A stretch of 64,000 nucleotides of DNA from Lodderomyces elongisporus (GCF_030384665.1 NC_083679.1:372001-436000), one strand, 5' to 3'. Shown: positions 21,274-33,463, counted from the first letter of the stretch. Translations and numbers: made by a program. Notes: generated by a model not told the origin, from the letters alone.

Positions 21274-23109
21274 ATGCCCGTCCAATCGCTTCTTACTTTC
21301 CCAGAACAAGTGCGCGATCGCATTATCAGCTACTTGCCACAGCAGGCATTAATCAATCTAGCAACTACAAACTATGAATTCTACCACCCATGCATGAAAA
21401 AACTCTACTCCAAAATTGCAGTATCAGAAATACCTCCTTTGAGATGCGAGGTGGATCCAGCCAACAAGCTTGACTTACGAAGAATGGACTTTCAAGACAG
21501 CACGAGGCTGGTGATTTATGGCCTCCAAGGCTGCTACAAGCGAGTGTTGAATATCAAAATGATTAACGCTCGTTTGGAGGTGCTAGTCCAAGCTTTGACT
21601 ATAAATACCGAGTTGATCAGCTATATCAAAGAAATACACATCTTGCTGAAAGAGCCACATTTGAATCAAGTTATCCACAAGTTGTCAGCGCTTTTAAAGT
21701 TGCATTCAGCACAGTTGAATTACTTTTATACTCAAAATCAAGGTAGATGCCTGTTTTTGACGTGCCCTGAAACAGAGCTACGAATGGGCAACTTGACATC
21801 GCTGGTGCAATTGGAAAACCTTTCAACTAAACTTGGCAACGTAACCACTTTGATATTTCCAAGCGACCAAACACTCTACTGGCAATACATGTCAGCTTTA
21901 CCGCAAAACCTTGATAACTTCTCGAGTTTATCAAAGTTCAAGTTTGTGATAAACACCTCAGTATTTGACAGAAATGTTAAATTGGTCAATCTCATTCCGT
22001 GGAACAAATTGAAAAGTCTTGAATTGGTGTTTGACTATCCTACAAATAGCAATGTTGAAGACTACCTTATAGACTTTCTTGCGTTGCTTCCAGAGTCGGT
22101 GCCAAAACTCAAAAGCTTATCCATCATCCAAGGTACAATTTTTCCCACACATGCTAGCAACGAGATATTTGATTTGAACATGTTCAATTTGATTCGGCAA
22201 TGGTGCGCAAACCTCGATTACTTATCCATAAAACACAAGTTACCCATAATGGGTAACTTTCCCGATGGAATGGAGGGAAACTACCGCCGAAGATACGAAT
22301 TGTACCTGCGGGTATTGCCCAAATTGATCAACCAATATTCAAGCAAGCCTAATGTTATTTTGAATTTGCCCAATCTTTTCCAAACTTTTGCATGCTACGA
22401 GCAATATATGAACACAGTGCTATACAATGGGTGCAAGTGTCACCATTGCGAACATTATTTACAAAAACTTGATTGGTTCTTGATGCACCACAAGTATTAT
22501 AATGTTCAAACTGGACAATATAGAGACATGAATGCTTCTCACTTGTTCTCAGTCTTGGGGCGTGCTCTTAACGACAGATTGATCCAGAATGATCTTATTA
22601 CCCAATTGGACCAGTTGGCGTTTCCTATCTGGAATTGCTCATGGGATTTCCACGAGATGATTGTCGATCAAAATAGCAACTGCTCTCAAAACAACGATGC
22701 GTACCTGGTTCCTCCACTCAAGTGTTTAGAGAAAGAAATCATTGAATATGGAGAGTACGATGAGGATAACGAAGACGGGATCATTGAAAGCACTGCTTCT
22801 AATAACAGGTGTGAGTTTTCGCGGAAACTTTTTTCACACTTGCCGAAATGCATAAGTCATTATCTTAATGATTTAGTGCAAGAGATCTTGAACTTGCATA
22901 GGGGAAATGCTGAACAAAGAGCAGACGAAGTGGAACACGGTACAGGTACTGACACCGAAGTCTCCTTTATGGACTCGTTGAAAGATGGTGGAGACCTAGA
23001 CACCACGCATCCATTCAACATCAGGAGGATTATCATAAATGGTATTGTCTACAATATTGGAGCTGAACTCAATGGTACGCACTACTATGTAAATGTATAT
23101 GATGGGTGA
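21274..23109 (+). CDS. F-box-like protein, tandem paralogue 1
   Basis: Probable SCF ubiquitin-ligase adaptor: an F-box binds Skp1 and the rest selects substrates; the substrate is unknown. Residues 8-48 fit the F-box pattern (FPEQVRDRIISYLPQQ, then LINLATTNYEFY, then KLYSKI). The middle (about 90-340) has leucine-rich spacing suggestive of irregular LRR-type repeats. A CKCHHC cluster at residues 387-392 is shared with the paralogue, and the acidic linker (EYGEYDEDNEDG) precedes a conserved C-terminal block ending YVNVYDG. Length 611; true ATG start. The gene uses several CTG codons (for example codon 79, in DFQDSTR-CTG-VIYG), which would be read as Ser in this clade. It sits 634 bp upstream of its paralogue in the same direction. 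Gene reality is near certain; the F-box assignment is moderate because I could not run a profile search. Confidence 0.8.
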   Translation: MPVQSLLTFPEQVRDRIISYLPQQALINLATTNYEFYHPCMKKLYSKIAVSEIPPLRCEVDPANKLDLRRMDFQDSTRLVIYGLQGCYKRVLNIKMINARLEVLVQALTINTELISYIKEIHILLKEPHLNQVIHKLSALLKLHSAQLNYFYTQNQGRCLFLTCPETELRMGNLTSLVQLENLSTKLGNVTTLIFPSDQTLYWQYMSALPQNLDNFSSLSKFKFVINTSVFDRNVKLVNLIPWNKLKSLELVFDYPTNSNVEDYLIDFLALLPESVPKLKSLSIIQGTIFPTHASNEIFDLNMFNLIRQWCANLDYLSIKHKLPIMGNFPDGMEGNYRRRYELYLRVLPKLINQYSSKPNVILNLPNLFQTFACYEQYMNTVLYNGCKCHHCEHYLQKLDWFLMHHKYYNVQTGQYRDMNASHLFSVLGRALNDRLIQNDLITQLDQLAFPIWNCSWDFHEMIVDQNSNCSQNNDAYLVPPLKCLEKEIIEYGEYDEDNEDGIIESTASNNRCEFSRKLFSHLPKCISHYLNDLVQEILNLHRGNAEQRADEVEHGTGTDTEVSFMDSLKDGGDLDTTHPFNIRRIIINGIVYNIGAELNGTHYYVNVYDG

Positions 23110-23743
23110 ATGTATAAAACTGTGTAATTAATTTTTTTATAACTAATATATGTCGATGTCGATGGCATATCTTATTATCACGTGACTAGTATATCTACGC
23201 AGTAGTTTCTGTTTTTTTACTTTTCGTTTTGTTATAAAACTCTTTCCCACTTGACCCCCCCCCCCCCCTCACTTCGACTCTCCCAATGCAGTATTTGCAC
23301 TTCTGCACCTCTTCTCCCTTCCCCAAATCTTTTGTCTCCTGACCCCAGGTCAACAACAATAACCGCCCCTACCACCACTACTGCTGCTACTACTAAATTA
23401 AATATTATCCTCAATTTTTTCCCCTGTGTGTGTTCTCGGATCATCCATAACGGCACATCAAGCATTTCAATCAAGGTTTACGATTCTTCAACCTAGTCTT
23501 TGCTTCACTATACCAGCACTTTGTATATCACCCAGCATATTCAGCTGACAAGCATCTATTGTGTTTCCTTTTTCTTTTCGATTTTTTAATTTTTAATTTT
23601 GTTGTTGTCTTTCTTCACATTTCATATTTCCATCATTTTAGTTTCCGTCTTCCGTTTCCTGTTTTCCTTTTCTTTGCATTTTTGAAAGCAACAGTAATAT
23701 CTACAACATTTGTGACTGCAACAACAACAACGGCCATTTCATC
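23110..23743. other. Intergenic 634 bp between the F-box paralogues
   Basis: Starts with the first gene's 3' UTR (AT-rich, TATATG near 23150), then an E-box at 23178-23188, a 14-C run at 23255-23268, ACC/ACT triplets near 23360-23395, T-rich tracts, and ACAACAACAACGG directly before the ATG. No gene is seen. Confidence 0.5.
23178..23188. promoter_or_regulatory. Cbf1-type E-box TCACGTGACTA upstream of second F-box gene
   Basis: Identical over 11 bases to the element upstream of the first F-box gene. It lies 69 bp past the first gene's stop codon and 556 bp before the second gene's ATG, so it probably belongs to the second promoter. Confidence 0.5.
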
Positions 23744-25723
23744 ATGGCATCTGTATCATTCGCGATCGATGGGATCAGAAACTATCTTGAGTATCCGCCG
23801 CATATTTTCGAGCAAATAATTAGCCACTTACCACAACAATCTGTAATTGACCTTGCATCCACCTGTCGACAGTTTTACACACCATGTATGAAAAAGCTAT
23901 ATGCCAAAATTATCATTTCAAAGACCCCACCACGTCGGAGCTCAATTAAAATTACTGCCCAAACTAGTTTAGAGGAGTGCAGGAAAGTGGACTTTCAAGA
24001 CTGCCACGGCCTGGTTCTTTTTGGGAAAGCACGGATAAGGCCACCAAAAGATTCTGAAAATGCTGACATAACCATTGATGAGGCTCTTGGGAATAAATTG
24101 GTTACATTTCTTTACACAATCAAAAAGAACCTGGTTTTACGAAATTATATCAAGAAAGTCTTTGTCTTTGCAAACTGTGATGAGTTCTGTACTAGTTTAG
24201 TTACCCTGATATTCCTTGAGTTGGAAGATTTGGATATTTTTTACGCACGAACATCGGAACATACCTATCACGAAAAACACCATCCAATCAAAATGAAATC
24301 TCTTGTTATACATGGTTATTCGAAGTTTGACCCAAATGTTGTGCATCAGGCCAAGGAAGTTTGGTTTATGGGCCCTTTTGCCTTCCAGCAAGTTACCGAC
24401 CTTTCGGATCAGCTAACGGCATTGTTTTTGCCTTGTGAAGAAGACACTTTTTGGGAGCATGTAATGGATGGGTTCTTGCCAATGTATGGAAAACCTATGT
24501 GTTTTCCCAATCTTCGGAAATTCAGGTTGTTTGTTAGTCCTTGGAGTAAGGGGAAATTGAGTGCATTGGTGAAGTTGATTGACTGGGAGATTATTGAGCA
24601 GTTGGAGATTTGCATCTCGTGCTATCTGGGAAGGGAATATCATCCAGATGATTTTGAGGAAGAGGATTTTGTGAATGATTTTAGATACAATCCTACGTGT
24701 TTGAGTATCATACCGGGTAAATTACCTAGTTTGAAAAGACTATCGATTAGGCAGAGGAGTGTCTTTCTGCTGCATGTCTGCAATATGGCGTTCGCGCTTA
24801 CTATTGAGCAGTTTTTAGCCGAACGATGCGTTAATTTACAATACTTAGCCATAGAGCATATGACACCAATTGAGGGATGGCAGGTTGATGAGGTTAATGA
24901 TTGGTTTGGGCGATGCACAAGTCTTTTGCAACTGGTACCATCGCTCAAAAGATCATCATCATCATCATCATCATCATACACACCGGGTAATGTTTCTGGG
25001 CACTTTACTTACAGCCTACCTGATTTCATGTCAATTCTTTCATCGTACATAGACGAATTCGATGAGTGGATCGAGTACCGCTGCAAGTGTCTGCAGTGCT
25101 GTGAAATCTACTATTCGGTGTGCGAGTTGTTAAAAACTCACGGTGTGGGGCATTTTCGCAACGATAATCAATATACGAATAATGCACAAGAAAAAGAAGA
25201 GTTTCGTCGCAACTTTTGTAATATTTTAACCAGAATTTCTTTAACGGTGGGTCTGCCTAAAGAGGAGGACTTGTATCCTTTGGAGATGCCCTCGTTTCCA
25301 GTTTGGGAAACCAGAGATGGTTTTACCACAAACCTTGCAATCAACAACTTCCTTTCGAGGAGTTTCCGATGCCCTAATGATGTTGACGATAGCGATAGTA
25401 TAGAAAAAAATGGAGATAAAGAACATGACAAAGATGGGGCCCAGAAGAATGTCAGAAATTGCCAACTTTGCAATGGCGAAGCTATTAATTTCAATGGACT
25501 TAGGAAATTTATCAATCATCTATTAGAAAATTTGCTCAAACATTTTGTGTTTGATGACACAAACTTAAAACGGTGCTGGAACCTTGGCGATGTTGCAGGC
25601 GACAATCCTGTCGAGGTATATCCTCGATTTTCAGAAAGGAGGTACCATTTGAATGGGTTTCTTTATAAAGTTGGAGTTGGGCTAGATGGAAACCCGTATC
25701 TCGTGAATGTACATGATGATTAA
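23744..25723 (+). CDS. F-box-like protein, tandem paralogue 2
   Basis: Paralogue of the preceding gene with the same order of blocks: F-box-like residues 17-59 (YPPHIFEQIISHLPQQ, LASTCRQFYTPCMKKLYAKI), a DFQD motif near 85, a diverged leucine-rich middle, a CKC(CTG)QC cluster at 447-452, an Asp/Glu/Lys linker, and a C-terminal block ending YLVNVHDD. A serine homopolymer (codons from an ATC/TCA run at 24955-24976) and a CQLCNG pair before the C-terminal block are absent from copy 1. Length 659; true ATG. Codons 342-343 are CTG-CTG, aligning with Pro-Thr in the paralogue, which fits Ser-Ser better than Leu-Leu. Predicted SCF adaptor; substrate unknown. Low identity outside the blocks implies fast divergence or an old duplication. 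Confidence 0.8.
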   Translation: MASVSFAIDGIRNYLEYPPHIFEQIISHLPQQSVIDLASTCRQFYTPCMKKLYAKIIISKTPPRRSSIKITAQTSLEECRKVDFQDCHGLVLFGKARIRPPKDSENADITIDEALGNKLVTFLYTIKKNLVLRNYIKKVFVFANCDEFCTSLVTLIFLELEDLDIFYARTSEHTYHEKHHPIKMKSLVIHGYSKFDPNVVHQAKEVWFMGPFAFQQVTDLSDQLTALFLPCEEDTFWEHVMDGFLPMYGKPMCFPNLRKFRLFVSPWSKGKLSALVKLIDWEIIEQLEICISCYLGREYHPDDFEEEDFVNDFRYNPTCLSIIPGKLPSLKRLSIRQRSVFLLHVCNMAFALTIEQFLAERCVNLQYLAIEHMTPIEGWQVDEVNDWFGRCTSLLQLVPSLKRSSSSSSSSYTPGNVSGHFTYSLPDFMSILSSYIDEFDEWIEYRCKCLQCCEIYYSVCELLKTHGVGHFRNDNQYTNNAQEKEEFRRNFCNILTRISLTVGLPKEEDLYPLEMPSFPVWETRDGFTTNLAINNFLSRSFRCPNDVDDSDSIEKNGDKEHDKDGAQKNVRNCQLCNGEAINFNGLRKFINHLLENLLKHFVFDDTNLKRCWNLGDVAGDNPVEVYPRFSERRYHLNGFLYKVGVGLDGNPYLVNVHDD

Positions 25724-27578
25724 GTTTGGAAGACAGGTGTATATTCTATCTAAAGCCTTTTATGTGTGTTTTTTCATATCTCTGCCTATATTTGTTTCTG
25801 TTTTACATACATACATATATATATATATATAGATATAGATATTTCCAAAGTAATGGAGACTGAAAATGAGTAGTCAAAAAATACAAACTATAAAGGTGAA
25901 GTTTCAATCTCTGTAGTTTCAAGAGATTGTGTAAGGAAATTATTTTCAGTTAATTTTGTTTTACTTGGTGGTTATCACCTTTAATATGTAACATTTCAGT
26001 CAAAGATTTGTGTTTAGAGTGTAACTGCCTGTCTATTAGAATTGCAGAGGGTATCAAGAAAAACACAAATAAGGAATATATACACAACCTACGGCAAATG
26101 TAGAGCGACTACAATGCCATGTACAAGTACCCGCAAACAAGAAGCAAAAAATAAAATGAAAAATTGAAAAATTGAAAAAAAGACGGAAACAAAAACGTTC
26201 AAAGGTACATTGGTGAAATGCATTTATTGCAGATACGCTCATCACGATCATTAAACTAATCTGAAATTGTTCTCGTGGCACAGAAATGAGCTGTGTGTAT
26301 ATCTTCCTCAATACTACTTTGAGTGCGATGAGGGAATTTCAGGTGCCAATAGATGCCAAAGCACAAACCTAAAAAGAGAAAAAAAAAAAAAAAGAGACAA
26401 AAAAAGAGAAAGAGAAAGAGAACGAAGCAAGTGGTTATCTTGCTCTGACTACTATCAATCAATCTTGAAATTCGAGGGGGGGGGGGGTTCAGAGGAAATC
26501 GACGATCCATCTTTGTTTTCTGCACACATGAAATTTTTTTTGCACAGTCTCCAGCAGTCACTTGAAACTCGGGTTTTCCGATCCATTATTATTGTAGATG
26601 CAAAGTATTAAGTATGCGTAAAAGTAAAATTTCATGTTATTTCTTTCTTTAAATATTTTTTTTTTTGGCACAGCGCGTCCTTGTAAAGCTCCTTTATTAC
26701 CCTACAGGGTCCAAAGCTCATGACCATCTTCAAGACTGCGCAAAACAAGGAGTTAAAGCAAACAATAAACAGTAAACAACAAACAGCAAACAACAAACAG
26801 CAAAAAAAACAAAAAGCCAAAGACAAAATTTCAAGAGATTTGCGCATCACTTGCTCGTCAATTGTGTTTGTATACCCTTGTGTATTGTTAGACGAATTGG
26901 TCACTCATAAATTCATATTGCATTGGTATTGTTTGTTCCCACAACTCGTTTGCAAGGTAAAGAATGAACAATACAATACAAAAACAAGACAATACAAAAA
27001 CAAGCTATGAAAAGGTATGAAAAGGTATGAAAAGCTAATATGAAATAAATATTTGTGGAAGAAAGTTCCCATTTCGAGAGGGGTTTGGGTTTGGGTCTGG
27101 TAAAATAAGCGCCTGTTAGCCCGCAACGCATCTCACTCGTTCTTTTATCTACAATTATTATTATTATTATTATATGTACAGTTGGTAGCATCAACACTAA
27201 CAAAAGTGAAATTTCAGGGGTACGCAACGGACCATTGGGTTTGTGGATGTTATTGTTGTCGTTCACTTTACTGCGCCTGGTACAGGAAAAAAAAAGTAGT
27301 GAGAAACATGGAAAAAAAAAAGAAAAGAAGAAAGAGGAATGAACAAACGGGAAAGATTTACAGTGATGACTACAGGGGGAAAGAGTGGGGGAGGGGGAAG
27401 TGAAAAGAGGGCAAAGAGTAGTTCTCGAGTCAAAGATACGAATATATCAAAAATGATTAGTGATTACGAGGGAGGCCTGCCATGATTATGCTACCATCGT
27501 CTACAAATCTGCAATAAGAAAAACAAAAATCCGTAGAATGAAGAATGGGCAGATAAATAAATGTGGAGGTGCAGTCGT

Positions 27579-27607
27579 GGGGGCGTGGGGGCGTGGGGGC
27601 ATCGGGG
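27579..27607 (+). other. Canonical G-quadruplex motif in 8-bp GGGGGCGT repeats
   Basis: Three GGGGG runs separated by CGT and a fourth GGGG run after CATC, in 29 bp. The unit GGGGGCGT is tandemly repeated. It sits in the 3'-to-3' gene-free interval. Confidence 0.75.
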
Positions 27608-30355
27608 AAGAAAAGCGTGATGAAGACAAAAATAAAAAAAAATATATATATAATATTATTACTATCTAGTTGTGGTGCTGAGATAAGACCAAATGTTGGT
27701 TGAGCTATAAAGAAAAGGTTTGTCAAATCCAAAATTTCTTTTCACACACAAACACACAAGATCTCTTTCCCTCTTTCTCTTTTTGATTCCAATTTTACCC
27801 CTAATTCCCTATTTCTTAAATAAGAGATTGTCAAAGAGATTAATGAGGGTCGTCTTTTAGTTGTTTAGCCTGAAATTCCTATTGACCTTTTTTTTTTGGG
27901 CCCATTTTCCTTTTTTTTCACTTCTTTTTTCACTTTTTTTTCTCATTCACTTATTCAATAGACAAATTTTTTTGAAATTACTATAACTGCACATCCTCAA
28001 CTTTCACCACTCAGCATAAACCAACAAACGTTTCCCATGCCCTACTCTTTTGCACGTTGATGATGATGCAACTTGCGTCCGGTGTACCGCGATAATGCTT
28101 TTCGTGCAAAGGGAGATGTGATTGGACAGAGTCACAAACTAAAAGCCACGAAACTCTGAACCTCAACTAAAGAAAAAAAAAAAAAAAAAAAAAGCAAAGT
28201 ATGAATCGACCACCAACCCAAATTTCATCTCTTTTCTATATAGTTGTATTACGTCTACTCTTTTGCAGTTTGCTTTTCATTCTTCACTTTTCATTTTTCA
28301 GATTTGGTTCTTGCATCTTATGGGAAATGAGTTGAGAGCAGGCGGAAGGGTGGAAGCAAACCAAGCAAAGACGGTTCCATTCCACTACATTCCTCTTGCA
28401 AACCTGCTTTTGAACACAAATTCTAGTCTCAAGAGTTAAAAAGAAAATCAAAAGAAAAGAAAAACAAAAAAGAAAAACAAAAACTTACAGCACGGTACCC
28501 ATATTTTCGTGATCTGCAGTACTACTACTTTGTAATACCTCTAAAATGTAACCGTCAAGAACGACCCCAAACATCTGTTTCTTGTTAGCGTCACCGTCTA
28601 AAACCAAATATAAATGAAATCGTAGAGACAGAATAAACCCAAAAGTGAAAAATTGAAAATTGAAATTGAAATTGAAACTGAGAAAAAAAAAATTGAAAAA
28701 TTGAAACATTGAAACATCCAAACAAGAGCAGGAACATGAAAAATGGCTGAAACAGAGTGTTGGCCGATCTTTATCGAGTTGGAAATTTAGCAAAAACGAT
28801 GGTGCCGTTCACGAAACTTTAAAGTTTTTGTGTCAAAACAAAGATTGATTGCATTTGCAAAGACAATGTAAGAGGCAAAAAAGAAAAAAGGTGGGTATAC
28901 AAAAGACAAAGGATTAAAGGTTAGAAAGTTCGTGTTGGTGTTGATTGACTGTAACACCTAGTATTTTTTTTTTATGTTTTTTGGGGCTTTTCCTACGTCG
29001 CATGGTCATCGTCAGTAGTGATAGAGTCCATAGAGTTTCTCTCGACCTCTACTTTCACTCACGCCTTCTTCCCGCCACTAGCACTACCACCACTACCACC
29101 ACTACACTTCCTTGGCTACACAAGACAAACATCAGGAGAAACTGGTAGTGCTATTAGTCAGATCAATACATGCGTTATTATTATAATATTTCCAATAGTT
29201 CCGGATTTTAGATGCACACATAAAGCCCGAAACAAGTTGGGAGCCATGAAAGCTTTTCTAAACACCTTCCCTCAGGATGCTCCTATACTACTTCCAAGCA
29301 AAGCCAGTATGCATTGCGAAAACTGTACATATTGCTACTACTGGTTTATTTTTTGCTTTTATCACTATATTTGTACAAGTGCTTCTTTGCAACTACCTCG
29401 TTTGCCACTTTTTCCTGTGTATCGTGGACTCTGTGCAGGGCATAGTCTTGAAACTTGCATAGGGATGGTGGTGAAACTCAAAATTAAACCATTTTCATTT
29501 TTTTTTTCTTTAAAAGAAGAAGAAGAAGAAAAGAAAAATGGTGCTTATTGTTGTGTGTTTTTCTTCTTTGTCCTTTTTCTTGCACCTATTGTTTATCTTC
29601 CTCTGTAGTATTGTAGTTGTCAAACAAAGGTAAAAGTAGGTGACATGGCATGCAATATGCACAGTACAAGTGTTACTTGCGACCCACTAAATTTCAACAA
29701 AATTCTTTTTTTCTTTTTTTCCCGCAAGTCAATGTCGTTGTGGGTGTGCAGAGGAAAGAGTGAGGAGAGAATTGCCAGGGTTGAAAATAGGCATACTAGA
29801 GCAGTATACTGGTTTTAGATACTGACTCACAAGGTATAAGAAAAAGAAAACTCCCACTTTTCATTGGTGTTCATCCATCGTCTATGAGTTGACTCTGGAT
29901 ACTCAGAAACAAAGTTTCCTTTTTGCGGCATCTATTTTTCTTTTTCTTTTTCTTTTTTTTTTTTTATTCTTTTTTATTTTGCAACTTTTGCATCCTTATA
30001 GCTTTTTGGGTGTCTCTTGTAGTACCATTGAGCTAAACAAAGTACATCAACATTTGCTACTTTTGACAAAGCATATTTCTCTTTTCCTTTTCTTTTTCTT
30101 TTCTTTTTTTTATTTGGAGGTGAAGGACATCTAAAGGCAGTTTTTATGGAATTGTAACTTCAAACTTAATATCTCTTCCAATGTCTATGCATCCATCCTC
30201 CCAATTGATACTACTCTACTCGAAAAGTAACACGTTGTCCTTTTTATTTTGTTTGGCTTCTGATCAATAACCTTTGGTAAAGAATATGCACAATTGACAT
30301 TATCAAGTGAAGTATCCTGAAGTATATTTTTAAAAAATCAATAAAGGTAGTAGCT

Positions 30356-30424
30356 GGGTGTGTGGGTGTGTGTGTGGGTGTGGGCGAGGGAAGTGGGAAG
30401 TGGGAAGAGAGGGAGAAGAGGGGG
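30356..30424 (+). other. Extended G-run array, G-quadruplex motif
   Basis: Nine GGG-or-longer runs in 69 bp, mostly spaced 3-6 nt apart with GTGT, AAGT or AGA linkers. Several overlapping four-run combinations satisfy the quadruplex rule. Confidence 0.7.
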
Positions 30425-30740
30425 TATCGGAATGGGCTGGGATGGAAGAAGGAAGCTCGACTTGTGTGGTAATGTATTGTTGTATAGTTTCGCATTGACA
30501 AAACTGCAACCTCCAGAAGTATTGGCCAATGCCAACAAATTTTCGCATAATAGGGGCGACCTTTTTACCTGAACTAACCACATCTACTTCTTGTTACCTG
30601 CACCACTACAACCATAGCCACCAAAATCCACTAGTACAACCACAACCACAACCACAACCACAATCAGAGAAACCTTTATTTTAGCTCTGCCCATGGACTC
30701 ATACAAAGAAGCTAATTGATAATGCGTCCAGCAATTATCA

Positions 30741-30773
30741 CCCTGCCCCCTTCCGCCCCTTCGCCCCTCCCCC
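30741..30773 (-). other. C-rich G-quadruplex motif (minus strand)
   Basis: Five runs of 3-5 C with spacers of 1-5 nt. It lies only about 320 bp from the plus-strand motif at 30356-30424, so both strands of this short segment can carry quadruplexes. Confidence 0.7.
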
Positions 30774-30896
30774 TCGCACAAAAATACTACCTTGATTCAA
30801 TTTTTTGAGGCACGATTGTGCATTAATTCTCTGTTTTTTGGGAAATGTTACACTGCAAAGAGACAAAAGGATAAACAATAGGTCATAAAGAATAGG

Positions 30897-30962
30897 GGAT
30901 AAAGGATAAAGGATAAAGGATAAAGGATAAGGGATAAAGGATAATGGAGAAAGGATAAGGGA
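30897..30962. repeat. 7-bp minisatellite (GGATAAA)
   Basis: About nine GGATAAA-type units with single-base variants (GGGATAA, GGATAAT). Confidence 0.8.
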
Positions 30963-32256
30963 TACATGGTAAATGCTAAATGATGAATGTTAATAGGGAG
31001 AGAATGGAAAGGACTGGTTAAATACAACATGGAGACTTTGTCATGTTTCGCTATACTTTTCTTTACTTTTCTTTACTTTACATTGCTATGCTTTTGTTTG
31101 TTCTATTTTAAATCGGGTTTAAGTTTTCATAAAACCTTGTTTTCTATTTTTGCATTTACTTTTAGGTTACTTTATTTTTTAAAACCTACTGATTTTTTCC
31201 AAACAAGGTGACACTTTTCTTGCATTTTTTGCTAAACCCCATGGTGGTGTGCTAAAACACGAAAATAGCTTTTCAGATTAAAAAAAAAATGGAAAAAAAG
31301 AAGATATGAAGACAAAGAAAGAGAAGGATAGATAAAGTGGGAAATAAAAAAGGAGGGAGGGGCAATGGAAAAGCTTGTTTTATACAAGTACTTGAAGTAT
31401 CATCAGCAAGCACGTTCCTGGGATATATTTTCACTCTTTCTTATTTTTTTTGGTTTTGCTCATCATTAAAATTCACGTTTCCGCCTCATGTTTGGTATCA
31501 ACAGTTGGAGTCATTTATCTAAACACTACTTTCTTTTTTCAATTGAGCACAAGAGTTTGTGCAATTGCCGGAGTGATGGCTTATGGCTACAGCAATAATG
31601 CGAAACATGGATGAAGCTTTGGCATTAGTTGGGGAGAGCAAAAGGCGGTGTTGGGCTAGAGTTCACAACAATCAGTGTCAATACAAAGCTCTTGATGAAA
31701 GCATATATTAAAACACGCTCCAGATAAGCAGGGACGCTTGCGAACTATCTAATTGAATGCCAAACTATAAAATGCATTACAAAAAGTCTTGAAAGTCAGT
31801 AGTTTAAAAGCCTAATCAAAGTATACACCATTTTTTTACTTTACTTTACTTTACTTTGTTTTGTTTTGTTTTTATTATTATTATTATTATTATTCTCTCT
31901 CTATCTCTATCTCTATCTCTCTCCTCTCTCCTCTCTCCTTTGACCTTCGTCAGATATTCATCAAAACTTTATTGATTAACCAGTCACGGAGAGCATTAAT
32001 GGTTGTCAGTTGTGTGCCAGTGGTAGTAACTTGTTCGATGTTTAAAAGAACTCGGCAAGTGTTTGTCTTTCTTATTTAATTATTTATTTTTTTTCATTCG
32101 TTTGTTTCCCCACTACACACTAACTCTCGGTAAAAAAAAACAGCATGTGTCTATAAAGGTGTTTCAAGTCTACTGGCTGCTTGATGTAACATGGATTGCC
32201 AAACTTTGCTGCAACACAAATATCCCACACAAGTTGAAGTGTTCATTAGCTGAAAC

Positions 32257-32259
<3 letters not shown>

Positions 32260-32300
<41 letters not shown>
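32260..32300. repeat. (TG)20 microsatellite
   Basis: Uninterrupted alternating TG over 41 bases, able to adopt Z-DNA; likely length-polymorphic. Confidence 0.9.
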
Positions 32301-32302
<2 letters not shown>

Positions 32303-33463
32303 GTAATGGGAAAGAAGTATCAAAAAAAAAAGGGTAGAAGTTTGTCTTATCAGGAAAATTTACGGCACTAGCGAGAGGTAGGGAGTGTTTATTCTTGGTT
32401 TTTTGGTTTTTGATTCTTGGTTTTTTGAAAAGTCTTCTGCTGTTTACACATGAAATAAGTAAGGAAAGATGAGGGGTGAAAGCTATGAAATGCGGGGAGT
32501 AGTAGTGGCAGTAGCAATAGTGATGGGTGATGTTAGTTGTAGTTGCTGCAATGATGAAGCCAACAATAATATCATATCGGCACTATCATGTAAGTTTTTA
32601 TTGCTGGGTTCAGCTTCACTCTGTTCGGTGTTTGATTACAAAGAAAACCTCCTTTTATAATGCAAAACGTTAGTTACAATCCAGATTTCATAAAGTACAT
32701 TATTATGCATACAAGTCCCGTGGTGCTTTAATTGTCATTTTCATTGTCGCTATCATCGTTATTATCATCGTCATCTCCACCATCATTTTATTACCACCAT
32801 CACCATTACCACCACTTCCACCGTATTAGGGAGGTGACGAGCGAAAGTGTAGCTACAAAACAAAGGCCCAAGTTTTTGCTATTGTACTCTTGTCCCTGGT
32901 CTTGTTTTCCCTCGGAAATGAAGCGAGAGTTCAGCCCTTGAAGAAAATGACTATTACGTTTGTACAAAGAGAAGTATATCTAAGGAGGGGTCTAGTTGAC
33001 TAGACCATTAGGCTATCCTTGAGTGTATTTGCTTCTTTTTTTTTGGCCTTATTATTTTTCTTTTTCCTTTAACTATTCCTTTTTCTTCTTTCTTTTTTCT
33101 ATCTACTTTGTTGCATTTCGTTTAATAAAAGGAGGAATAAGAAAAAATAGATGTTTTATAATATCATACATTTCCTTGCAAATGCAACCTTGTGTTTTTA
33201 ATTACCCATTTGGAAACAAAATAATGTGATACGAAATTGGATTTCTAAAATTTCCTGAGTCAGATACGGTTGTGTCTGTGTTTAGTATTTATTTTTTGTT
33301 GTTGTATTTTATTTTATTTCAGTTTCTTTTTTTTATGTTCATTTTTTTTTTTCTTGCTTTTGGTTCACCGGTGAGATCTCATCGAATTGAATTAAAATAA
33401 CTTGAGCATAAAACTACGAAAGCTGAAGCCACCCTGAACTTCTTTTTTTTATTTTGTTCGTTT

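Noticed and set aside
28055..28165. Possible C/D snoRNA (ATGATGA near 28059, CTGA near 28155)
   Set aside because: Boxes are at a reasonable distance, but there is no adjoining terminal stem and I cannot test rRNA complementarity; such short boxes occur by chance.
29018..29608. 196-codon open frame, plus strand
   Set aside because: It starts at GTG, the first in-frame ATG is much later, and about half is translated from ACC, TTT and GAA tracts; no family features.
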